A DNA stretch of 64,000 nt from Chloroflexota bacterium (lineage in GTDB: Bacteria > Chloroflexota > Dehalococcoidia > Bin125), in NCBI GenBank assembly GCA_028874365.1, contig JAPPJZ010000044.1, forward strand, positions 35,222-99,221. Reading direction: 5' to 3'. The notes beneath the pieces were generated by a model. That model had not been told where the DNA came from. It was given only the letters and a program-made list of their open reading frames with translations, and searched no databases. Within the stretch, counting starts at the first letter, position 1, and each line of letters starts with the position of its first letter. A program made the position numbers and the translations under genes. Positions 59,362 through 64,000 of this stretch are shown here, piece after piece.

Positions 59362-60447
59362 TCACGGATGCTCGGAGCGGGGCGCCTGCGGTGGTGGCTC
59401 GCGAACCGACGCGAACAGACGGATCAGGATGTCGCGCGCTTCAACGTAGAGCGCCTTCAGCCCACTAACGAGGCCGCGCGGCAGCAACAGGATCAGCAGG
59501 ATCAACGCGAGCCCATACGCGATCTGCACGAAGTTGGGATTCTCGGCGAAGGGCAGCTCGGGCACGAAGAGCACCACTGACGCACCCAACAGCGGGCCGA
59601 GCAACGGGACCGCGCCGCCCAGCAGCACCATCAGGGCCAGCTCGATGCCGTCCTGCGCGCCGAACAGACTCGGTTCGATGTGCTTGAGCAGGAAGGCGTA
59701 GTGCACGCCGGCCGCGCCCGTAAACGCCCCGCTCATCGTGAAAGCGAGAATCTTGGTGCGCGCGATACGGATGCCGATCGATTCGGACAGATCCTCGTTT
59801 TCGCGGACGGCCCGCATGGTCGCGCCGAAGCCGGACCGGCGAATCAGGTAGACGGCGAAGATCGCGATGACCAGGTAAGCCACGGTGACGTAGTAGATCG
59901 AGTTCGCCGACTGCAGGCCGATGCCGAAGAAGTCGGGCATTCCGCCCTGGACGATCAGACCCAGGCGACGTCCACTCTCGAAGCCGCCGCCGTTCTCGAG
60001 CACGATCCGCACCAGCTCGCCGAAGCCGAAGGTCGCAATCAGGAAGAAGTGGCCGCGAATGCGCAGGGCGGGATAGGCCAGCAGCGCCGCGGCGATCGAG
60101 GCAAAGATGATCCCCAGCGGCAACACCGCCCAGTAGGACCAGCCGAACTCGCGGAAAAAGATCGCCCCGGTGTACGCACCGATCGCCCACAGTCCGGCGT
60201 GAGCGAGCGAGAGAATTCCGGCCTGGCCGAAGATCACGGCGAGGCCATAGACGGCGATCGCCGTGGTGCCGGTGACCGTTGCCAGGAAGAGGTGGCGAGA
60301 CGTGGTGAACTCGGGGATGAGCAGAATGAACACGCCGACGCCGACGATGACGACGATCCGCTCAGCCGTTGTCCAGCGCCTCGGGCCACTGAAAGCCCCG
60401 GCGACCTGATTCCTGGCGAACGTCTTCACTTGCATCCGATTGCGCAT
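59362..60447 (-). CDS. livM: Branched-chain-type ABC permease LivM, set 2
   Basis: 361 residues. IAVYGLAVIFGQAGILSLAHAGLWAIGAY, coupling loop MRAVRENEDLSESIGIRI, LLGGAVPLLGPLLGA and LPRGL near the end. Part of a minus-strand operon binding protein - livH - livM; it starts 13 bases after livH2. Confidence 0.92.
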   Translation of the reverse strand: MRNRMQVKTFARNQVAGAFSGPRRWTTAERIVVIVGVGVFILLIPEFTTSRHLFLATVTGTTAIAVYGLAVIFGQAGILSLAHAGLWAIGAYTGAIFFREFGWSYWAVLPLGIIFASIAAALLAYPALRIRGHFFLIATFGFGELVRIVLENGGGFESGRRLGLIVQGGMPDFFGIGLQSANSIYYVTVAYLVIAIFAVYLIRRSGFGATMRAVRENEDLSESIGIRIARTKILAFTMSGAFTGAAGVHYAFLLKHIEPSLFGAQDGIELALMVLLGGAVPLLGPLLGASVVLFVPELPFAENPNFVQIAYGLALILLILLLPRGLVSGLKALYVEARDILIRLFASVREPPPQAPRSEHP

Positions 60448-60460
60448 TCGTGCGACCGTC

Positions 60461-61339
60461 CTAGCGAGCCGCTGGACCCTGGAGTCCGGTCAACAGACCT
60501 CGCGGCCTGACCAACAGGATGATGATCATGACAATGAAGGCGTAGGACTCAGACCATTCGGGCTGGAAGTACTGCGTACCCATCGCCTCGGCGAGTCCGA
60601 GACCGAATGCCGCGAGGATCGCCCCGAGCGGATTGCCAAGGCCACCCGCCAACGCGACGGCAAACGCCTTGATCACGAATCGTCCGCCGATGAACGGGTC
60701 GATCGGGAAGAGGCCGATCATGAGCGCGCCGCCCAGCCCGGCGAGCAGCGAGCCGACCAGGAACACCACCATGATGTAGCGGCGCACCGGGATGCCCATC
60801 AGTGCCGCCGTGTCGCGATCGATGGCGCTGGCTCGCAACGCGCGGCCGTGGCCGCTGCGATAGATCACCCAGAGCATGACAGCGACGACGACCAGCGTCG
60901 CACCGACCACGAGCACTCGCGTGCCCGGAATCCGCGCGCCGCCCAGGTCGAAGACCTTCGTGATCGGCGCCGGCAAGTCGACGATGCTGGCCCCAACTGG
61001 AGACAGCTCGACTAACAAGTGTTGTAAGACGATGATCAGGCCAAGCGAGACGATGAACCCGTTGATCGGCGAGTCGAAAGTGAACCGGAAGACTCCACGC
61101 TCCAAGGCCAGGCCGATCAGTCCGACGGCGACGATAGCGAAGAGCAGGCCCAGCCAGAAGCTGCTGCTGAGCTGGATCGTCACGAACCAAGCGAGGAAGC
61201 CGCCGATCACCAAGAGCTCGCCGTGGGCGAACATCACCAGACCGGTGAGGCCGAAGATGAGCGTGACCCCGAGCGCCATCAAAGCGATCACGGCGCCAAT
61301 CGACAGGCCATTGATCACCTGCTGCAGGAAGATCTCCAT
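60461..61339 (-). CDS. livH: Branched-chain-type ABC permease LivH, set 2
   Basis: 292 residues, close in layout to LivH1 at 55465 (VINGLSIGAVIALMALGVTLIFGLTGLVMFAHGE, loop RALRASAIDRDTAALMGI, ending LLVRPRGLLTG). About eight membrane segments. Middle gene of the set-2 operon, preceded by two hairpins after the binding-protein gene. Confidence 0.92.
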   Translation of the reverse strand: MEIFLQQVINGLSIGAVIALMALGVTLIFGLTGLVMFAHGELLVIGGFLAWFVTIQLSSSFWLGLLFAIVAVGLIGLALERGVFRFTFDSPINGFIVSLGLIIVLQHLLVELSPVGASIVDLPAPITKVFDLGGARIPGTRVLVVGATLVVVAVMLWVIYRSGHGRALRASAIDRDTAALMGIPVRRYIMVVFLVGSLLAGLGGALMIGLFPIDPFIGGRFVIKAFAVALAGGLGNPLGAILAAFGLGLAEAMGTQYFQPEWSESYAFIVMIIILLVRPRGLLTGLQGPAAR

Positions 61340-61413
61340 CGCCGTCTCAGCCTCCCCGACTTGCGGTCACGGCCGTGGTGTCAACGGCCGACGCGATCCC
61401 TGGCCTGCGACAA

Positions 61414-61501
61414 TGAGCCCTCGCGGCGCCCAACAAGCTGCGAGGCGGCATGCGAGGGCTCAGGATGCCCGCTGCTGCGCGCCTTCCGGCGCCGCAGCAG
61501 C
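61414..61501 (-). terminator. Two hairpins between the binding protein and livH, set 2
   Basis: Hairpin one: an 11-bp stem TGAGCCCTCGC (61414-61424) / GCGAGGGCTCA (61452-61462). Hairpin two: GCTGCTGCGCGCC, TTCC loop, GGCGCCGCAGCAGC (61471-61501), with one bulge. They begin 13 bases past the binding-protein stop on the minus strand, mirroring the arrangement at 57962-58038. Confidence 0.6.
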
Positions 61502-61513
61502 CTGAAGGTGGAC

Positions 61514-62977
61514 TTACTGCTCGCTCCCTTCCTGGTTGGCCAGTACGAACTCTTCGGTCACGCCGAGCGCTTCGGGTCCGTACTCCTCGAGCGAGAAGTT
61601 GGTGCAGCTGATCTCTCCGAGTTGGACGCGGCAGGTGTCGTAGCCATGCGCGACGCGGTGCCACTCGGGGTCCATCGTCAGCGTGGAACTGAGCACTCCG
61701 TCGATGGTGATGCCCTCCAACGCGTTGGCGATCGCCGTGGTGTCATCCACGGTGCCGGCCTTCTTCATCGCCTCGACCAGCATGAACACGTAGTCGTACT
61801 GCCACAGCGTGATGTCGGTCAGCGGAGCCGGTGAGCAACCGTCGGGGTTGCCGCACTCGAATTCGTTGACTGCTTCGTAGTGCGCCTTCGAGCGCTCGCT
61901 GCTGTGGATTGCGCGGCAGAGGTTAATGCAGGCCAGCACAATTGGGGCTTCATTGTCGATCCCACCGGGGAAGTTCTCTTCCCACCAGCCCGGGTCGACG
62001 CCGAAAACCATGTAGCCGCGTGCAACTTCGAGCTCAAGCGCCTGTTCGGCAATCAACACCGAGTCGGCCGCGATGTACCAGTTGTGCATCCAGTCGGGCT
62101 CGAGCCCCTTGAGCCGCGTCAGGAACGGAGTGAAGTCGGTGGTGCCGGGCGGGTAGAAAACGACCGGGTGCGTCTTCTGACCCAACGCGGTCAGGACGCC
62201 GTTGTAGAAGCGTCCGAGGAACTGTCCGGAAGGATCGTCGGTGGCGATGATCACCGAGGTGTCGCCCTCTTCCGCGCCGAGCAGTTCCAGCACGCCGGCG
62301 GCGGTAATGGTGCTTCGGGTGAGCTCCGAGGGCTCAATCTGGAACAGCCACTTGTGCGTGGTCTGCGAGGTCTCAGGATTGAGCACGCCGCCCTCGGATG
62401 TCAGGATGCTGAGGGACATCAGGTGCAGCACCTTCTCCGGTTGCGTCAGTTCGGACGCGGCCAAGCCGATTCCGTGCGGGATCGGTCCAAAAATGATCTT
62501 GATGCCCTCGTCGCGAATCAGCTCCTGCACGGCGGCGATGCCGATCGCGTCATCGGAGCGAGTGTCACGCGCCACAACCTCGATCGTGTACGTCGTGTCA
62601 CCGACCACGAAGCCGCCTGCTTCGTTGATCTGCTGTACAGCGAGGAGCAAACCGACTTCCTCAGATTTGCCGTAGAAGGCGAGGCCGCCGCCGGAGAGCG
62701 GCTGGACCGAGCCGATGCGGACGACGCCAGTCGCGGGTGCTTCCTCTTGCTGGGCCTGCGGCTGCGGCTGCGGTTGCGGTTGTGCCTGTTGTTCCTGCGC
62801 CTGTGGTTGTGCTTGCTGCTCTTGCTGCGGTTGGGCCTGGGCGGCGGCCGGTTGCTCGTCCTCGTCATCGCCGCACGCGGCAAGAGCGAAACCGAGCACC
62901 AGTACAGCCAGGGCGGCACCGACCACTCCCATCCAGCGCCAACGGGTGTGGCGACTGTCAGTGTCCAGGTGAGTCAT
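61514..62977 (-). CDS. Solute-binding lipoprotein of the branched-chain-type importer, set 2
   Basis: 487 residues. Signal peptide with lipobox LAAC (about residue 35), then a tether of about 40 residues made almost only of Gln, Pro and Ala. Body: type I binding fold (VVRIGSVQPLSGGGLAFYGKS, EGIKIIFGPIPHGIG, SVIIATDDPSGQFLGRFY). Distantly similar in plan to set 1, including paired Cys (ACINLCRA, FECGNPDGC). Ligand unknown. First gene of the set-2 operon. Confidence 0.88.
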   Translation of the reverse strand: MTHLDTDSRHTRWRWMGVVGAALAVLVLGFALAACGDDEDEQPAAAQAQPQQEQQAQPQAQEQQAQPQPQPQPQAQQEEAPATGVVRIGSVQPLSGGGLAFYGKSEEVGLLLAVQQINEAGGFVVGDTTYTIEVVARDTRSDDAIGIAAVQELIRDEGIKIIFGPIPHGIGLAASELTQPEKVLHLMSLSILTSEGGVLNPETSQTTHKWLFQIEPSELTRSTITAAGVLELLGAEEGDTSVIIATDDPSGQFLGRFYNGVLTALGQKTHPVVFYPPGTTDFTPFLTRLKGLEPDWMHNWYIAADSVLIAEQALELEVARGYMVFGVDPGWWEENFPGGIDNEAPIVLACINLCRAIHSSERSKAHYEAVNEFECGNPDGCSPAPLTDITLWQYDYVFMLVEAMKKAGTVDDTTAIANALEGITIDGVLSSTLTMDPEWHRVAHGYDTCRVQLGEISCTNFSLEEYGPEALGVTEEFVLANQEGSEQ

Positions 62978-63028
62978 CTCGGTGCCTCCAGGCTGCTGCG
63001 CTGCACCGATCGTGTTGGTCAGCGCACA

Positions 63029-63865
63029 TTACTCGTACGTATGGCCGGGCATGAATTCGACCGGTTTGATCGCCAATTCTCCTTGCGAGTACTGCATGCC
63101 TGATTCGTCGTGTCCGGGGAAGATGAATGCGTCCAGTTCAGACGCGATCTGCTCGACCTTCCCGCAAGAGTTGAGGAAGTCTTCGTTGCTCGTGTTGACG
63201 AAGTTGGGGATCGGCGGCGGACCGAAGGCGTCATGCGTACTGACCGCGTCGCCGGCCAGGAGCGCCCAACCGGTGGTCTCGAGCCGCACCAGCACGCCCA
63301 TCGAACCTGGCGTGTGACCAGGCAGGCTGATCGTCCAGAGATCCTCGAAGATCTCCTGGTCGCCGTACATCAGCGTGGGGTTGCGACGCGAGATAAAGTT
63401 CCAGTCTTTGCGCACGAAGAAGTTGTCTGCCGACCAGATGTTGGTCGCGTAGCGGTGCTCATCCTCGTGCAGGACGATCTGAGCGCCGGCCTCCTCGAAG
63501 ATGCGTAGCCCGCCGGCGTGGTCGGCGTGGCAGTGACTGAGGATCACGTAGTCGAAGTCGTCCGGGCCCAGGCCGATCTGCTTGAGCGAGTTCTCGAGCA
63601 ACACGTCTTCGTTGAGTTCGCTCAGGTCGATCGTGGCCTTCCACTCGGGCAGCCATTCCTCGGCGAAGTTGGTCGAGATCCCGGTGTCGTAGAGGATGCG
63701 TCCGGCCGGGTGGTTGATGATGTAGGCCAGCGAGGGACAGCGGTACCAAGTGCGCGGCATGCTGGTCCGACCAGGCAAGAGCATGTCGTTCGGGTTCGGA
63801 TAGCCGAGCACGCCGTAGTCCATCCCCATGGTGCCCAGCTTGAGGCCTTGCAGTGTGGTTCCCAT
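63029..63865 (-). CDS. Metallo-beta-lactamase-fold hydrolase (AHL-lactonase-like group)
   Basis: 278 residues from the ATG at 63865 with GAGAGGGG upstream; the frame beyond it runs into the corrupted contig end and is not real. Metal motif HCHADH at 111-116, then PGHTPGS, GDAVSTHD and FPGHDES: a complete dinuclear zinc set. The length and the N-terminus (LKLGTMGMDYGVLGYPNPND) resemble the N-acyl-homoserine-lactonase-like branch, but that branch has many other lactonases and hydrolases. It lies 51 bases before the binding-protein gene of set 2 (its stop follows that gene's start), on the same strand. Confidence 0.88.
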   Translation of the reverse strand: MGTTLQGLKLGTMGMDYGVLGYPNPNDMLLPGRTSMPRTWYRCPSLAYIINHPAGRILYDTGISTNFAEEWLPEWKATIDLSELNEDVLLENSLKQIGLGPDDFDYVILSHCHADHAGGLRIFEEAGAQIVLHEDEHRYATNIWSADNFFVRKDWNFISRRNPTLMYGDQEIFEDLWTISLPGHTPGSMGVLVRLETTGWALLAGDAVSTHDAFGPPPIPNFVNTSNEDFLNSCGKVEQIASELDAFIFPGHDESGMQYSQGELAIKPVEFMPGHTYE

Positions 63866-63899
63866 GATCTCTGCGCCCCTCTCTAGCTGGGGCCAACGT

Positions 63900-64000
63900 G
63901 CGGCGCGGGGGCATAGCCCCCCCCCCCGCCCCGTTGGTTGTTTGCACCCCCGGGGGGTTTTGGCCCGTGGGCGGGGGGAGGGCCCGGGCACCCGAGGGGG
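63900..64000. other. Low-complexity G/C homopolymer stretch at the window end
   Basis: The last ~100 bases consist of long C and G runs (for example 13 C in a row near 63918-63930, CCCCCGGGGGG, GGGGGGAGGG) with no coding pattern. The change is abrupt after a normal ribosome site. It looks like low-quality sequence at a contig end rather than biology. Confidence 0.7.

Noticed and set aside
63029..63865. Quorum-quenching lactonase as a firm call
   Set aside because: The HxHxDH motif and length fit that branch, but the branch holds many other hydrolases and nothing nearby concerns acyl-homoserine lactones.
1..64000. CRISPR array, prophage, insertion sequence or tRNA gene
   Set aside because: No regularly spaced repeats, no transposase, integrase or phage structural genes, and no tRNA-like cloverleaf noticed. 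A dedicated search would be more sensitive.

Overview
The window is GC-rich, densely coded bacterial DNA with no rRNA, tRNA, CRISPR array, prophage or transposase that I could see. The gene set suggests a heterotrophic member of the Chloroflexota, of the SAR202/Dehalococcoidia kind. The supporting signs are several family III CoA-transferases, an enolase-superfamily enzyme, LLM and Baeyer-Villiger flavin monooxygenases, many amidohydrolases, a two-subunit glycine decarboxylase and branched-chain-type ABC importers. This placement is an inference from gene content, not from a marker gene. The last ~100 bases are a G/C homopolymer jumble that reads like a poor-quality contig end.

Layout. 1-1021: family III CoA-transferase broken by an in-frame stop. 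1172-7679: fused double ABC exporter, then a single-chain MmeI-like type IIL restriction-modification enzyme. 7680-8130: non-coding DNA with a pair of ATTGAA-N9-TTCAAT stem-loops and REP-like palindromes. 8131-14827: membrane protein fused to an endonuclease/phosphatase domain, alpha/beta hydrolase, 14-TM-type MFS exporter, phytanoyl-CoA-dioxygenase-like enzyme preceded by four 11-bp tandem repeats, and a Gfo/Idh/MocA dehydrogenase. 14899-23855: a duplicated module of YtcJ-type amidohydrolase, DUF1330 protein and NCS2-type permease with an extra cytosolic domain. It contains a decayed 3' end of a third amidohydrolase copy and a striking homologue of sterol C-24 methyltransferase. 23852-31000: VOC protein, LPNTG-anchored CxC protein, DinB proteins, a DUF7002-like gene broken by an amber codon, a VapBC module, two CoA-transferases, an amidohydrolase and a cytochrome c lipoprotein. 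30926-44109: accessory catabolism (mandelate-racemase family, Baeyer-Villiger monooxygenase plus HSL-type esterase, Rieske fusion, MetE-like protein, enoyl-CoA hydratase, amidohydrolase, SDR, LLM oxidoreductase), interrupted by two more toxin-antitoxin pairs. 44193-47294: M16 zinc-protease lipoprotein. 47558-51928: gcvT-gcvH-gcvPA-gcvPB operon. 52538-62977: Crp/Fnr-type regulator beside one LivG/LivF ATPase pair and two sets of LivH, LivM and solute-binding lipoprotein. 63029-63865: metallo-beta-lactamase-fold hydrolase.

How it fits together. The genes look like an uptake-and-degradation toolkit: ABC and NCS2 importers bring in small organic molecules, amidohydrolases, esterases and monooxygenases open them, and CoA-transferases and hydratases pass acids to CoA-level degradation. 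The glycine cleavage system feeds one-carbon units to folate. Many gene pairs are tightly packed. Four convergent pairs share one CTAG tetranucleotide as the stop codon on both strands. The most unusual item is the sterol-methyltransferase homologue lying inside the duplicated amidohydrolase/permease module.
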